Program-made: the position numbers and the translations under genes | Source of the DNA: Arthrobacter jinronghuae | GTDB taxonomy: Bacteria; Actinomycetota; Actinomycetes; Actinomycetales; Micrococcaceae | Direction of reading: 5' to 3' | DNA length: 64,000 nt | NCBI RefSeq assembly: GCF_025244825.1 | Contig: NZ_CP104263.1 | Coordinates: forward strand, 2,356,001-2,420,000 | The notes under the pieces: generated by a model | What the model was told of the DNA's origin: nothing | The model's database searches: none | The model's input: only the letters and a program-made list of their open reading frames with translations | Shown: positions 34,223-48,167 of the stretch, piece by piece | Position numbering within the stretch: the first letter of the stretch is position 1 | Layout of the letters: every line of letters begins with the position of its first letter

Positions 34223-34948
34223 TCAGATCAGCTCCAGCAGCTCGCCAAGCGACCCGATGGTTGGCACCTCCGAAGGCGCTACTGCTCGCTCGTCGCGCAC
34301 CGGAGAAGGATTGCCCGTACGGTCGAGCCAGACGCCCAGCAGGCCGGCGCCTGCCGCTCCCACGGCGTCTACCTGCAGGTTGTCCCCTACGTAGGCAGTC
34401 CGTTCCGGCGTGCTGCCGAGCAGACGCACTCCCTCATGGAAGATTGCCGGTTCCGGTTTCGCGGCACCGACGGTGTCAATGCCCACCAGGACCTTGATGC
34501 GCTGCAGTCCGGCGGCGTCGAGCTTGGCCCGCTGGTAGTCGTGCACGTTGTTGCTGACCGCCCCGTACGCAATGCCGCGCGCTTCCAAGGCATCAAGGAG
34601 CGGATCCACATCGTCAAAGGCGCGGAAGTACTGCGGCAGGGCTTGTTCATAGGCTTGGTTCCATGCCCGGGCCGCATCGCTGTCCAGGGGTGCCAACCCC
34701 GCCTGTTCACGGGCGTGCTGCAGACGCAGTACCCGTTGGTCGGCAAAGCTCAGCCGGCCAGCGAGGTAGGCGTTGTAGTGCCCCTGGGGGTCGGCGGCGA
34801 ACAAGGAGGTATAGGCCTCCCAGTCCGCCGCCGTGAAATGGGTCAGGTCATCGGCGCTGACCGCCTGGAGCGTGGTGCCCATGGCAGCCTGCAGGTCGAT
34901 GAGGGTCTCGTCAATGTCGAACAAAACCGCATCGAGGAACCTGCCCAT
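34223..34948 (-). CDS. HAD-superfamily hydrolase
   Basis: A 241-aa phosphatase-like protein. Motif I is LFDIDETLIDLQ (residues 8-19, with nucleophile and acid-base Asp), motif II has VSNN, motif III is the Lys in VGAAKPEPAIF and motif IV is VGDNLQVDAVGA. The cap is helical (class C1). The frame is open upstream into gltX, but the ATG at 34948, behind AGGAACACCG, gives the domain start and lies 10 nt after the gltX stop. The substrate is unknown. Co-transcription with gltX is likely. Confidence 0.85.
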   Translation of the reverse strand: MGRFLDAVLFDIDETLIDLQAAMGTTLQAVSADDLTHFTAADWEAYTSLFAADPQGHYNAYLAGRLSFADQRVLRLQHAREQAGLAPLDSDAARAWNQAYEQALPQYFRAFDDVDPLLDALEARGIAYGAVSNNVHDYQRAKLDAAGLQRIKVLVGIDTVGAAKPEPAIFHEGVRLLGSTPERTAYVGDNLQVDAVGAAGAGLLGVWLDRTGNPSPVRDERAVAPSEVPTIGSLGELLELI

Positions 34949-34958
34949 TTCGGTGTTC

Positions 34959-36476
34959 CTAGGCTGCTGCGCGGAACGCGCGGATCCGTGCCAGCGAGGA
35001 TTCCCGGCCAAGGATGACCATGGACTCGAACAGGGGCGGCGAAATCCGGCGTCCGGAGACGGCCGTGCGCACCGGACCGAAGGCCAGGCGCGGCTTGATG
35101 CCCATGTCTTCCACGAGTGCCTGGCGCAGAGCTGCCTGGATGTTCTCCGCTGTCCAGTCGGACACGGATTCCAGGGCTGCCAGGGCGGCGTCGAGCACCT
35201 CGGCCAGGTTCGCCGGCAGGCCCTTCCGGGCGTCGTCGGCAACGTCGACGGCGTCGTCGGCCTTGAACAGGAAGCCGAGCATGTCCGGAGCCTCACCCAG
35301 CAGAGTGATGCGTTCCTGCACCAGGGGCGCGGCTTCGGTCAGGATTTCCTCTTCACGCGGCGTGAGGGTCTCCCCTACCAGACCGGCCTGCTGCAGGTAG
35401 GGAACCAGCCGGTTGCGGAAGTCTTCGGCCTCGAGCATGCGCACGTGGGTGCCGTTGATGGCCTCGGCCTTCTTCAGGTCGAAGCGGGCGGGGTTGGCCA
35501 GCACGTTGTGGATGTCGAAGTTTTCCACCAGCTGGTCGACGGTGAAGATGTCCTCGTCTGCGGACAGCGACCAGCCCAGCAGGGACAGGTAGTTCAGCAG
35601 GCCTTCGGGGATGAAGCCGCGTTCCCGGTGCAGGAAGAGGCTGGACTCCGGATCGCGCTTGGACAGCTTCTTGTTGCCGGCACCCATGACGTACGGAAGG
35701 TGACCGAACAGGGGCATGTACTTGGCCACGCCGACGTCGATCAGGGCGCGGTAAAGCGCAATCTGGCGCGGGGTGGAGGACAGCAGGTCCTCGCCGCGCA
35801 GGATGTGGGTGATGCCCATGAGCGCGTCGTCCACCGGGTTGACCAGCGTGTAGAGCGGTGCACCGTTGGCCCGGACCACTACGAAGTCGGGAACGGTTCC
35901 GGCCTTGAAGGTGATCTCACCGCGGACCAGGTCGGTGAAGGTGATATCTTCGTCCGGCATCCGGACGCGCAGCACGGGTGAACGGCCTTCGGCCCGGAAG
36001 GCTTCGATCTGTTCCGGGGTCAGGTCGCGGTCATAGTTGTCATAGCCCAGCTTGATGTCGCGTCCGGCGGCGCGGTGGCGCGCTTCGATCTCTTCCGGGG
36101 TGGAGTAGGACTCGTAGACGTAGCCGGCGTCGCGCAGCTTCGCGATGACGTCCTGGTAGATCTCTCCGCGCTGGGACTGGCGGTAGGGTTCGTGCGGCCC
36201 GCCCACTTCCACGCCTTCATCCCACGTGATGCCAAGCCACTTCAGCGCATCGAGGAGCTGGAGGTAGCTCTCCTCGCTGTCACGTGCAGTGTCGGTATCT
36301 TCGATGCGGAACACCATGGTGCCCTTGGTGTGCTTGGCATAGGCCCAGTTGAACAGGGCGGTCCGGATGAGGCCGACGTGCGGGGTGCCCGTGGGAGACG
36401 GGCAGAAGCGCACGCGCACGGGCGTGTCATCGGTAACGGTGGGAAGGTCAGCTAAGGGAGTGGGAGCGTTAGTCAT
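34959..36476 (-). CDS. gltX: Glutamyl-tRNA synthetase
   Basis: Class I aminoacyl-tRNA synthetase, 505 aa. The HIGH-type motif is in [18 protein letters not shown] (HVGL, residues about 33-36), and the KMSKS-type motif is NKKLSKRD. The C-terminal anticodon-binding domain is complete (to RIRAFRAAA). Actinobacteria generally lack GlnRS, so this enzyme would also charge tRNA-Gln with Glu for later amidation. The adjacent tRNA-Glu and tRNA-Gln genes fit that role. Confidence 0.96.
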   Translation of the reverse strand: MTNAPTPLADLPTVTDDTPVRVRFCPSPTGTPHVGLIRTALFNWAYAKHTKGTMVFRIEDTDTARDSEESYLQLLDALKWLGITWDEGVEVGGPHEPYRQSQRGEIYQDVIAKLRDAGYVYESYSTPEEIEARHRAAGRDIKLGYDNYDRDLTPEQIEAFRAEGRSPVLRVRMPDEDITFTDLVRGEITFKAGTVPDFVVVRANGAPLYTLVNPVDDALMGITHILRGEDLLSSTPRQIALYRALIDVGVAKYMPLFGHLPYVMGAGNKKLSKRDPESSLFLHRERGFIPEGLLNYLSLLGWSLSADEDIFTVDQLVENFDIHNVLANPARFDLKKAEAINGTHVRMLEAEDFRNRLVPYLQQAGLVGETLTPREEEILTEAAPLVQERITLLGEAPDMLGFLFKADDAVDVADDARKGLPANLAEVLDAALAALESVSDWTAENIQAALRQALVEDMGIKPRLAFGPVRTAVSGRRISPPLFESMVILGRESSLARIRAFRAAA

Positions 36477-36515
36477 GATGTTTCCCAGTTTAGACTCTTC
36501 CGTCCGCCGGCCGCC

Positions 36516-37118
36516 TTATTGCGCGTAGGACAGCAGCCAGAGGAAGACTCCCCCGCCGGCTGCCGCTCCGGCACCAGCGGCGGCGAGATGTCCTGCCGGG
36601 CGTCCCTGCCGCAGCCGGGCAGTAAGGGAAAGTGCCAGCACGCCGGCAAGAACGACACCTGCCACGGTGCCCGCCAGTCCCGGGAACAGCAGGAGCGCCG
36701 TCGAACCGAGGATCACGATGCCCGCCCCCAGGGTGAGGTCCAGCCAGGACCAGGACGTGAACGCATTGGCGACCAGCAGCACGACCGCCGCAGCCAGCAG
36801 GGCGAAGACCGCCGCAGAGAGCGGCAGCGGCCCGTCCAGCCAGAGGATGAGCCGCTGGAACATAAACGCCAGCGCCGCCGCACCCAGCACTGCGGGCGGC
36901 AGGGACGACGGCGGCAGGCTGCGGAGGTCGTTGGTGTGCTGCAGATAGGTGACCAGGACTGCCGGGAAAACACCCATCAGCAGCGCCGCACCGGCACCCC
37001 ACGGCAGGGCGGCAGCGGGCGGAAAGCCGAGAAACGGAGCGGCCAGGAGGATCAAGGACCAGATCAGCGCAGACATGGCTGTGTTACGGCCGGACTCCCG
37101 GGCCGCTCCGCGGGGCAT
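36516..37118 (-). CDS. Hypothetical integral membrane protein
   Basis: A 200-aa very hydrophobic protein with about six membrane helices (starting MSALIWSLILLAAPFLGF and ending AAGGGVFLWLLSYAQ). No family motif is recognised. The ATG at 37118 overlaps the stop of the FAH-family gene (TGATG), which favours this start over a second ATG at 37076. It is followed by gltX after 39 nt. Function unknown. Confidence 0.7.
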   Translation of the reverse strand: MPRGAARESGRNTAMSALIWSLILLAAPFLGFPPAAALPWGAGAALLMGVFPAVLVTYLQHTNDLRSLPPSSLPPAVLGAAALAFMFQRLILWLDGPLPLSAAVFALLAAAVVLLVANAFTSWSWLDLTLGAGIVILGSTALLLFPGLAGTVAGVVLAGVLALSLTARLRQGRPAGHLAAAGAGAAAGGGVFLWLLSYAQ

Positions 37119-37891
37119 CAGCTGCGGACAGTGTTGACCAGCCGGCCGATGCCTTCGATATCAACCTCGAAGCGTTCGCCGTCGCTGATAATGCCGACGC
37201 CTGCGGGGGTGCCGGTGAGGATGACGTCGCCGGGCAGCAAGGTGAAGGCCTGCGAGACGTAGGAAACCAGTTCCTTGACGCCCCAGATCATCGAGTTGGT
37301 GTTGCCGTCCTGGACCAGTTCACCGTTGAGGTAACCGCGGACCGCGGTGTTCTCGGGATCCAGCTCTGTTTCGATCCACGGGCCCAGCGGGCAGGACGTG
37401 TCAAAGCCCTTGGCACGGGCCCACTGGTCGTCGGTGCGCTGGGCATCACGGGCGGTGAGGTCGTTGGCACAGGTGTAACCGAAGATCACTTCGTCCACGC
37501 GCTCGATCGGGACATCCTTGCAGATGCGTCCGATAACAACGGCCAGTTCGGCTTCGTAGGAAACCTCGTCCGAGAAGGACGGCAGCACCACGGGATCGTT
37601 CGGGCCGATCACCGAGGTGTTGGGCTTAAGGAACATCAACGGCGCCGGCGGCACGTCGTTGCCCATTTCGCTGGCGTGGTCCGCGTAGTTGCGGCCGATG
37701 CCGACCACCTTGCTTCGCGGGATGATCGGGGCCAGCAGGCGCACGTCTTCCAGCTTGTGCCGCTCCCCCGTCAGCTGGACGCCCGAAAAGAACGGGTCAC
37801 CCTTAATGACGGCGATTTCTTCGCTGCCTTCTTCTCCGCCGACCACGCCGAAGGCGGGGTCGCTGTCCTGTACAAATCGAGCAATACGCAT
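37118..37891 (-). CDS. Fumarylacetoacetate hydrolase-family protein
   Basis: A 257-aa FAH-fold enzyme: VVGIGRNYADHASEMG (active-site His), FLKPNTSVIGPND, YEAELAVVIGR (metal-binding Glu pair), GYTCANDLTARDAQ and LLPGDVILTGTPAGVG. Members include 2-hydroxyhepta-2,4-diene-1,7-dioate isomerase, acylpyruvase and oxaloacetate decarboxylase. The exact substrate cannot be set. The linkage to gltX is conserved in many actinobacteria, so the role is probably housekeeping. Confidence 0.88.
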   Translation of the reverse strand: MRIARFVQDSDPAFGVVGGEEGSEEIAVIKGDPFFSGVQLTGERHKLEDVRLLAPIIPRSKVVGIGRNYADHASEMGNDVPPAPLMFLKPNTSVIGPNDPVVLPSFSDEVSYEAELAVVIGRICKDVPIERVDEVIFGYTCANDLTARDAQRTDDQWARAKGFDTSCPLGPWIETELDPENTAVRGYLNGELVQDGNTNSMIWGVKELVSYVSQAFTLLPGDVILTGTPAGVGIISDGERFEVDIEGIGRLVNTVRS

Positions 37892-37936
37892 GGGTATAAG
37901 CCTAGTGGAGAAACGGACTCCGCCGGCAGGCGGTAC

Positions 37937-38686
37937 CTAGAGGGCCAGGAAGACTCCGAAAACAGCAGGAAGGACAACAAAGACCACCAGGAACACCACG
38001 ACGGCGGTGCGCCCCCTGCGGTTGCCGACATTCACCGTCAGTCCGGTGCCGGTTCCGCTGCGCTTGGGTACCAGGATGTGGGGATCATTCGGATCGTTGT
38101 AGAGGATGCCGCCGACCCACCGCTTCTCTTCCTCCTCTTCCTCGATTGTCGGGCGGACACCGTGCCGCTCAGCCGTCCGCCGCGCCCAGCGGGCGGCAGC
38201 CGTATAGGAAAGGACCAAGAAGCCAAGGATCAGGGGAATCATCACGAGGGCCGGACCGCCGGGTACATGGCCCGGGCTCCGCCAGCCGGCAACCGTGAGC
38301 GCACCGATCAGCGCCGCTATCAGGACAGAAGTCCCACCCAGGGCAACAACAGTGCCGCGGATCATTCCCTCCCGGCGATACAGCTCCCAGTCCGACGGAT
38401 TCTTTTCAGGGGGCACCATGGCGGGTACGACGGCGGCCACCAAGGCCAGGAGTGCACTGGTACCGGCGCCCGTCAACAGAGGGAAGAAGGCGGTCCCGAA
38501 GGACTTGGCTTCCCAGGCATCCGGGCGGCCGCCGGCACCCCAGTGGGTCGGAATGGTTTCCGGCAGGGAATCGTAAATCGTGGTCCCATAGGTAAAACAG
38601 GACGCCAGAACAAGCACTGCAGCGAAATGGATCAGCCAGAGAATACCGCGCCCGCTGGTGATTTTTGTCTCGACTCTGGATTCCAT
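37937..38686 (-). CDS. Membrane protein with DUF1648 and DUF5808-type domains
   Basis: A 249-aa membrane protein. After a first TM helix comes the DUF1648 motif LPETIPTHWGAGGRPD. Three more TM segments follow (about residues 65-90, 110-130 and 150-168). A soluble DUF5808-like segment has KRWVGGILYNDPNDPHILVP, then GTGLTVNVGNR, and a last TM helix lies at the C-terminus. An acidic run (EEEEEEK) precedes DUF5808. Related proteins are found with GntR-type regulators, but none is present here. Function unknown. Confidence 0.8.
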   Translation of the reverse strand: MESRVETKITSGRGILWLIHFAAVLVLASCFTYGTTIYDSLPETIPTHWGAGGRPDAWEAKSFGTAFFPLLTGAGTSALLALVAAVVPAMVPPEKNPSDWELYRREGMIRGTVVALGGTSVLIAALIGALTVAGWRSPGHVPGGPALVMIPLILGFLVLSYTAAARWARRTAERHGVRPTIEEEEEEKRWVGGILYNDPNDPHILVPKRSGTGTGLTVNVGNRRGRTAVVVFLVVFVVLPAVFGVFLAL

Positions 38687-38719
38687 GCATTAAACCTATC
38701 CGGATTTGCGGGTTAAACA

Positions 38720-38754
38720 GGTCAGGCCCCGCACCAATGGCGCGGGACCTGACC
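38720..38754 (-). terminator. Terminator of the rrn operon
   Basis: A hairpin with outer stem GGTCAGG/CCTGACC (7 bp), a C/A mismatch and inner stem CCCGC/GCGGG. It lies 16 nt after the 5S end on the minus strand. The short TGTTTAAC run after it is a weak U-tract. Confidence 0.75.
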
Positions 38755-38770
38755 CTCTGTACTAAATATT

Positions 38771-38889
38771 GTCCGGCGGTGACCTACTCTCCCACATCCT
38801 CCCGGATGCAGTACCATCGGCGCTGTGGGTCTTAGCTTCCGGGTTCGGAATGGGACCGGGCGTTTCCCCCACGCTATGACCGCCGTAAC
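38771..38889 (-). rRNA. rrf: 5S ribosomal RNA
   Basis: About 119 nt with the standard actinobacterial 5S core: GCGTGGGGGAAACGCCC, CCCATTCCGAACCCGGAAG and GCGCCGATGGTACTGC. The ends GTTACGGCGG and CCGCCGGAC form the terminal helix. It lies about 265 nt after 23S in the same transcript. Ends are accurate to a few nt. Confidence 0.95.
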
Positions 38890-39063
38890 CCTTCTACCCG
38901 CACCCACCAAAGGCGGGAGGGGAAAACAATGGTTACAACACTCCCCCGGAACCAACCCAAAATGAGGGGTGCCGGGCAGTGCGGTAAAAATGTGAACCCG
39001 CCCCCTGGACAAGGGGCAAAGGTTCGGTGTTCCAGGCACAGCAACCAACGGTTGTTGTCCGGG

Positions 39064-39084
39064 AACCACATAGTGGACGCAAGC
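39064..39084 (-). repeat. 3' strand of the 23S processing stalk
   Basis: A 21-nt element 71 nt past the 23S 3' end that is fully complementary to 42401-42421 (19 Watson-Crick pairs and two G-U). This is the RNase III-type helix that loops out pre-23S. Confidence 0.8.
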
Positions 39085-39154
39085 AGCATGATCTACAACA
39101 CCCTTTATACTTTGACGGACCGTTTGAAGTCGTGTCCGTCCAGGTGCTGGTGTG

Positions 39155-42288
<3,134 letters not shown>

Positions 42289-42400
42289 AAAGATCAATTT
42301 ATTATCGCTATCGAGAAAACCACGGTCTCCCCAGGCACCCTTTTGACGGGGCACCCGGATCCACCAGGTTTTTCTGAAATTGCACTTAATATTTTAAGAT

Positions 42401-42421
42401 GCTCGCGTCCACTATGTAGTT
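42401..42421 (-). repeat. 5' strand of the 23S processing stalk
   Basis: Pairs with 39064-39084 over 21 bp with two G-U wobbles. The core ACATAGTGGACGC is exact. It lies 113 nt upstream of the 23S 5' end, immediately after the boxA-like element. Confidence 0.8.
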
Positions 42422-42431
42422 CTCAAACAAC
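42418..42431 (-). promoter_or_regulatory. boxA-like antitermination element in the rrn spacer
   Basis: Minus strand GTTGTTTGAGAACT, identical over 14 nt to the element in the 16S leader (44518-44531). Actinobacterial rrn boxA elements have this form and recruit NusB/S10. Confidence 0.7.
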
Positions 42432-42597
42432 AACCCCGTCACACCCCTCCCCGCACCCGCAGCCCGCCCCCAAGAGGGAAGACCACCCGTGTACGGTTCC
42501 GGCCTGCGCAGGAACAAACAGAAACAAACCAAACAACCCATCCCCTCCGGCCCCGCGCAAACGGGACAGGAAGAACCGGGGTGCCTGTTGCTTCAGG

Positions 42598-42614
42598 ACC
42601 CAACAGTGTGCCAA
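42598..42614 (-). repeat. 3' strand of the 16S processing stalk
   Basis: A 17-nt spacer segment, complementary to leader segment 44504-44520 with two G-U pairs. Together they enclose 16S as an RNase III substrate. Confidence 0.7.
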
Positions 42615-42823
42615 ACGACGAACCGGACCTACCAGGACTGCACGGGATGTTCCAGGAACCCTCCCGAAGGAGGGAACGTACTGATCCCCGCAGCCGGCAT
42701 GCCAGCGCCTATTCATTGATATTCCACCCTTGAGCACCCACCGGAGAACAGATGTCTCCGATATGGGCATCTCCTGCAAAGCACACATCCGACACTGTGG
42801 ACGGACATGGTCTTCGAGGTGCT

Positions 42824-44357
<1,534 letters not shown>

Positions 44358-44503
44358 TGTGTTACAGACACAGCACCGAAGCCAAGGAAAATTGGCTGCA
44401 GGCACTGCACTAAATTCGAAACCGGCTAAAAAAACCGTCCCTTACCCACGGGGTGGGCGGAACGGCCTGTTCAACCAATCAAAATAAATTGGTATCAATA
44501 AAC

Positions 44504-44520
44504 TTGGCACACTATTGAGT
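44504..44520 (-). repeat. 5' strand of the 16S processing stalk
   Basis: Leader RNA segment ACTCAATAGTGTGCCAA, pairing with spacer 42598-42614 over 17 bp, directly after the leader boxA element. Confidence 0.7.
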
Positions 44521-44531
44521 TCTCAAACAAC
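44518..44531 (-). promoter_or_regulatory. boxA-like element in the rrn leader
   Basis: GTTGTTTGAGAACT on the minus strand, the exact copy of the spacer element at 42418-42431. Its placement upstream of 16S supports Nus-dependent antitermination of the operon. Confidence 0.7.
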
Positions 44532-44596
44532 AGACGCAATCCGAAAATACTCGGGAAAACAATGTTTTCCTTTTCTTCTTCGCTGCAATGTTTTAT

Positions 44597-44625
44597 ATCT
44601 TATTCCATTCCGGCGTTATTTGCAA
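44597..44625 (-). promoter_or_regulatory. rrn promoter P2
   Basis: On the minus strand TTGCAA (44625-44620), a 17-nt spacer, then TAAGAT (44602-44597). It lies about 240 nt upstream of mature 16S in an A/T-rich pocket. Confidence 0.8.
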
Positions 44626-44807
44626 TTCGCGGTTTCCCTTGTCGGGACCCCGTGAAAAGCGTTTTCCGCCGTTCCGGACCCAGCATCCAACGGAGTCTTT
44701 CCCACCGGCCCTGCAAAGGGCGCGCACTGGTTGGACTCTGTTTTTGTTGGGGTTTGGCCGCCATGCTCGGGCGCTTTTCCAGCGTCCCGGCCGCGGCGAC
44801 TCATGCA

Positions 44808-44836
44808 ACTTTACACATCGCTTCCGGTCCTTGCAA
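44808..44836 (-). promoter_or_regulatory. rrn promoter P1
   Basis: On the minus strand TTGCAA (44836-44831), a 17-nt spacer, then TAAAGT (44813-44808). It has the same -35 as P2 and lies 211 bp upstream of it. Apart from these promoters, leader boxA and stalk, the 44358-45007 gap contains no supported gene. Confidence 0.7.
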
Positions 44837-45007
44837 ACCGGATCGAAGTGATCCGCCGCACAGGCTTCGGGACCCTTTTACTGTCCCCGGCCCTGCAGCC
44901 GATATATCCATTCTAGGACCGGGCGGCAGTCTCTACGCAACCCGGCAGGCGGTTTTCCTCGTCACATCCGAAGCCACTGTGCGACTGGCGATAGACGGAT
45001 GCCTTCG

Positions 45008-45796
45008 TCAGCTGCCGTTCCGCAGATAGGCAAGCTGGGCGGCCACCGAAAGTTCCGCTGCACGGCGGACGTTCGCCGGCACATCGGAGTAGACCAGGTC
45101 AGCGATCTCCCCCGCACCTGCATCCGGGCCGGCTTGTTCCAGGGCTGTCCGGATCTGTTCCAGACGCTCTTCGCGGTGGTCGCGGTAGGTCAGGACCAGG
45201 GAACTGAGGTCCGCCTGAACCGGTCCGTGTCCGGGAAGGACCATGGCCGGACCAAGGAGAGAGAGCATATCCAGCGTGTCCAGATAATCGCCTAGGTTTC
45301 CGTCCGGGTAGTCCAGCACGGTAGTCCCCCGCCCCAGGATGGTGTCCCCCGTCAGGACGGAACCGTTGGCGCCGTCGTCGGGAAGCCAGAAGCACACCGA
45401 ATCCGACGTGTGGCCTGGAGTTGCAAGGACCCGGATGTCCACGCCTGCGGCAGAGATCTCTTCATCAGCTGCCAACGGTTTGCCTGAGACGCAGAAAGCG
45501 GGATCAAACGCCCGCACCGGAGCTCCGGTCAGTTCGGCGAACCGTCTGCTGGCCTCCGTGTGGTCGGGGTGCCGGTGGGTGATGAGCACCAGCTCCACGG
45601 TTCCGGCATCGGCGAGGGCCCGCAGGTGCCCTTCGTCCTGGGGACCAGGGTCCACCACCACCGTGCTTCCGGATCCGGGGGCAGCCACAACGTAGCTGTT
45701 GGTGCCGTCCAGCGACATGGGACCCGGGTTCGGCGCCAGCCTTACACGGGTCAGGTCACTGCTGCGGACTACTCCGGATTCCGGAAGCATGGGCAT
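45008..45796 (-). CDS. MBL-fold metallo-hydrolase
   Basis: A 262-aa metallo-beta-lactamase-fold hydrolase. The metal motif is THRHPDH (HxHxDH, about residues 73-79). Further ligands are in TPGHTSD, LTGDTILG and LPGHGPV. The arrangement resembles the glyoxalase II/LACTB2-type subgroup, which includes thioesterases and RNases. The substrate is unknown. It is 7 nt downstream of ilvE and ends just before the rrn promoter region. Confidence 0.87.
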   Translation of the reverse strand: MPMLPESGVVRSSDLTRVRLAPNPGPMSLDGTNSYVVAAPGSGSTVVVDPGPQDEGHLRALADAGTVELVLITHRHPDHTEASRRFAELTGAPVRAFDPAFCVSGKPLAADEEISAAGVDIRVLATPGHTSDSVCFWLPDDGANGSVLTGDTILGRGTTVLDYPDGNLGDYLDTLDMLSLLGPAMVLPGHGPVQADLSSLVLTYRDHREERLEQIRTALEQAGPDAGAGEIADLVYSDVPANVRRAAELSVAAQLAYLRNGS

Positions 45797-45803
45797 GGTT
45801 TTC

Positions 45804-46910
45804 CTAGGCCAGACGTGTGAGCCAGCCGTGGGTATCCTCCACGGTGCCGGTCTGGATGCCGAGCAGCTGCTCGCGGATGGACATGGTCACTTCTCCGGGC
45901 TTGGCATCAGCGGAGCCGATGACCTCGTTCTCCGACTTAAGCTGCCCGATGGGTGTGATGACGGCGGCCGTGCCGCACGCGAACACTTCGGTGATGTCGC
46001 CTGAGGCAATGCCCTCGCGCCATTCGTCCAAGGTGATCTTGCGTTCCTGGACGTCCATGCCGCGGTCGCGGCCCAGCTGCAGAACGGACGAGCGGGTAAT
46101 GCCGTGCAGGATGGTGCCGGACAGGGCCGGCGTGACCAGGCGGCCGTCCTTGAAGACGAAGAAGACGTTCATGCCGCCCAGTTCTTCAACGGCGTTGTCA
46201 TTGAATTCATCCAGGAACAGCACCTGCTTGCAACCGTTCGCTTCGCCTTCCATCTGGGCAATGAGCGACGCCGCGTAGTTACCGCCGCACTTGGCTTCCC
46301 CGGTGCCGCCGCGGCCTGCGCGGGCGTACTTGGTGGAGAGCCAGATGGATACGGGCTTCAGTTCCCCGCCGAAGTAGTTGCCGGCCGGGGAAGCGATGAC
46401 GCGGTAGGACACCTCACGCGCAGGACGCACGCCGAGGAAGGGCTCGGTGGCAATCATGAACGGGCGCAGGTACAGCGCAGCGCCTTCACCGTCGGGGATC
46501 CAGTCCTTGTCCAGTGCCACCAGCTGGCGGATGGACTCCAGGAAGAGTTCCTCGGGCAATTCCGGCAGGGCAAGCCGGCGGGCGGAAAGGTTCAGGCGGG
46601 CCGCATTGGCTTCCGGCCGGAAACTCACCACTGAACCGTCTGCATGGCGGTAAACCTTCAGTCCCTCGAAAATCTCCTGGCCGTAGTGCAGCACGCCGGC
46701 GGCAGGGTCAATGGAGATGGGACCGTAAGGCTCAATGCGCGCGTTCTGCCACTCCTGCTCACCGGATTCCCCCGCCTTCCAGTCAATGACGGCGGTGTGG
46801 TCGGTGAAGTAGTCGCCGAACCCGGGGTTTGCCAGGATGGCTGCACGCTCGGCGGCGGGCTTGGGATGGGTGGAAAGCTCCTGGGAAAATTCCAGTGCGC
46901 TGACGGTCAT
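45804..46910 (-). CDS. ilvE: Branched-chain amino acid aminotransferase
   Basis: Last step for Leu, Ile and Val. The 368-aa fold-type IV PLP enzyme has [35 protein letters not shown], the PLP lysine in [23 protein letters not shown] and [15 protein letters not shown]. Length and motifs match actinobacterial IlvE. It lies 61 nt after leuB in the same direction, a natural pathway pair. Confidence 0.95.
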   Translation of the reverse strand: MTVSALEFSQELSTHPKPAAERAAILANPGFGDYFTDHTAVIDWKAGESGEQEWQNARIEPYGPISIDPAAGVLHYGQEIFEGLKVYRHADGSVVSFRPEANAARLNLSARRLALPELPEELFLESIRQLVALDKDWIPDGEGAALYLRPFMIATEPFLGVRPAREVSYRVIASPAGNYFGGELKPVSIWLSTKYARAGRGGTGEAKCGGNYAASLIAQMEGEANGCKQVLFLDEFNDNAVEELGGMNVFFVFKDGRLVTPALSGTILHGITRSSVLQLGRDRGMDVQERKITLDEWREGIASGDITEVFACGTAAVITPIGQLKSENEVIGSADAKPGEVTMSIREQLLGIQTGTVEDTHGWLTRLA

Positions 46911-46971
46911 GATTCCTCCACTGTGAACGGCAAAAACCCGTTCTACGACTGCTTATTGGCTATCAACGAGC

Positions 46972-48036
46972 TTATGACACCGCGGCGGCGATGGCATCGC
47001 CGACCTCGGCGGTGGTACGCCGCGTTCCGTCCCGCCCGGAAAGATCCTTTTCCACTGCCCGCTCCACCTTGGCTGCTTCATCGTCAAAGCCCAGGTGCTG
47101 CAGCAGCAGGGCCGCCGAGAGGATGGCTGCGGTGGGATCAGCCTTTTGCTGACCGGCAATATCGGGTGCGGACCCGTGGACCGGCTCGAACATGGACGGG
47201 AAGGTGCGGTCCATGTTGATGTTGCCTGAGGCCGCCAGGCCGATACCGCCGGTGATTGCAGCCGCCAGGTCCGTGATGATGTCGCCGAACAGGTTGTCGG
47301 TGACAATCACGTCGAACCGTGACGGATCGCTCACCATGAAAATGGTGGCGGCGTCTACGTGCAGATAGTCGTGGGTGACCTCGGGGAACTCGTGCGCCAC
47401 CTTCTCCACCGTGCGCTTCCAGAGCCTGCCGGCGTTCACCAGCACGTTGTGCTTGTGTACCAGGGTGAGGTGACGGCGCGGCCGGGCGGCGGCCCGCTGG
47501 AAGGCATCGCGGACGACCCGTTCCACGCCGTAGGCGGTGTTCAGGGATACCTCGGTGGCGATTTCCTGCGGGGTTCCTTCCCGCAGCACTCCCCCGTTGC
47601 CGGCGTAGGGACCTTCGGTACCTTCGCGCACCACAATAAAGTCGACGTTGCCGGGGGCAGCGAGCGGGCTGTGCACACCCGGATACAGGCGGGACGGCCG
47701 AAGGTTGACGTAGTGGTCCAAGCTGAACCGCAGCTTCAGCAGCAGTTCGCGTTCAATCAGCCCGGACGGGACGAGCGTGTCCCCCGGTGCAGCCCCCACT
47801 GCACCGAACAGGATGGCATCGTGTTCCTTGAGTGCTTGCAGGGTGTGCTCCGGAAGCGTCTCCCCGGTTTCCAGCCAGTGCTCGGCTCCCAGCGGGTATT
47901 CCGTCAGCTCGAACCGGACGGGGCTGCCGCCGGTGACTGCCAGCAGCACTTTTACTGCTTCGGCGGTGACTTCGGGCCCAATCCCGTCTCCGGGGATGAC
48001 GGCCAGGGAAATGGTTCGGGGTGTTTCTTCACTCAT
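46972..48036 (-). CDS. leuB: 3-isopropylmalate dehydrogenase
   Basis: NAD-dependent oxidative decarboxylation to 2-ketoisocaproate. The 354-aa protein has [73 protein letters not shown] and [24 protein letters not shown], the last quoted in part. The frame is open to 48237, but the ATG at 48036, with AGGA about 8 nt upstream, gives the family start. It shares a 131-nt divergent gap with the histidine kinase. No copy of the shared ndgR-type element is seen in that gap. Confidence 0.95.
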   Translation of the reverse strand: MSEETPRTISLAVIPGDGIGPEVTAEAVKVLLAVTGGSPVRFELTEYPLGAEHWLETGETLPEHTLQALKEHDAILFGAVGAAPGDTLVPSGLIERELLLKLRFSLDHYVNLRPSRLYPGVHSPLAAPGNVDFIVVREGTEGPYAGNGGVLREGTPQEIATEVSLNTAYGVERVVRDAFQRAAARPRRHLTLVHKHNVLVNAGRLWKRTVEKVAHEFPEVTHDYLHVDAATIFMVSDPSRFDVIVTDNLFGDIITDLAAAITGGIGLAASGNINMDRTFPSMFEPVHGSAPDIAGQQKADPTAAILSAALLLQHLGFDDEAAKVERAVEKDLSGRDGTRRTTAEVGDAIAAAVS

Positions 48037-48167
48037 GCTGCCCATCCTAGGAAACCGGTCCAGATACCGGGCAACCCGTCCCGCATCGTGGACACCCGCG
48101 CAGCACCCCGGGAGTTCAGCCCCCAGTATGACGCGCTGACGCCCGAACACCCCTACAGTTGGTTTCC

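Noticed and set aside
44562..45029. ORFs on both strands between ilvE/MBL and 16S
   Set aside because: This is the rrn promoter and leader region, with two consistent promoters. The frames have no coding character.
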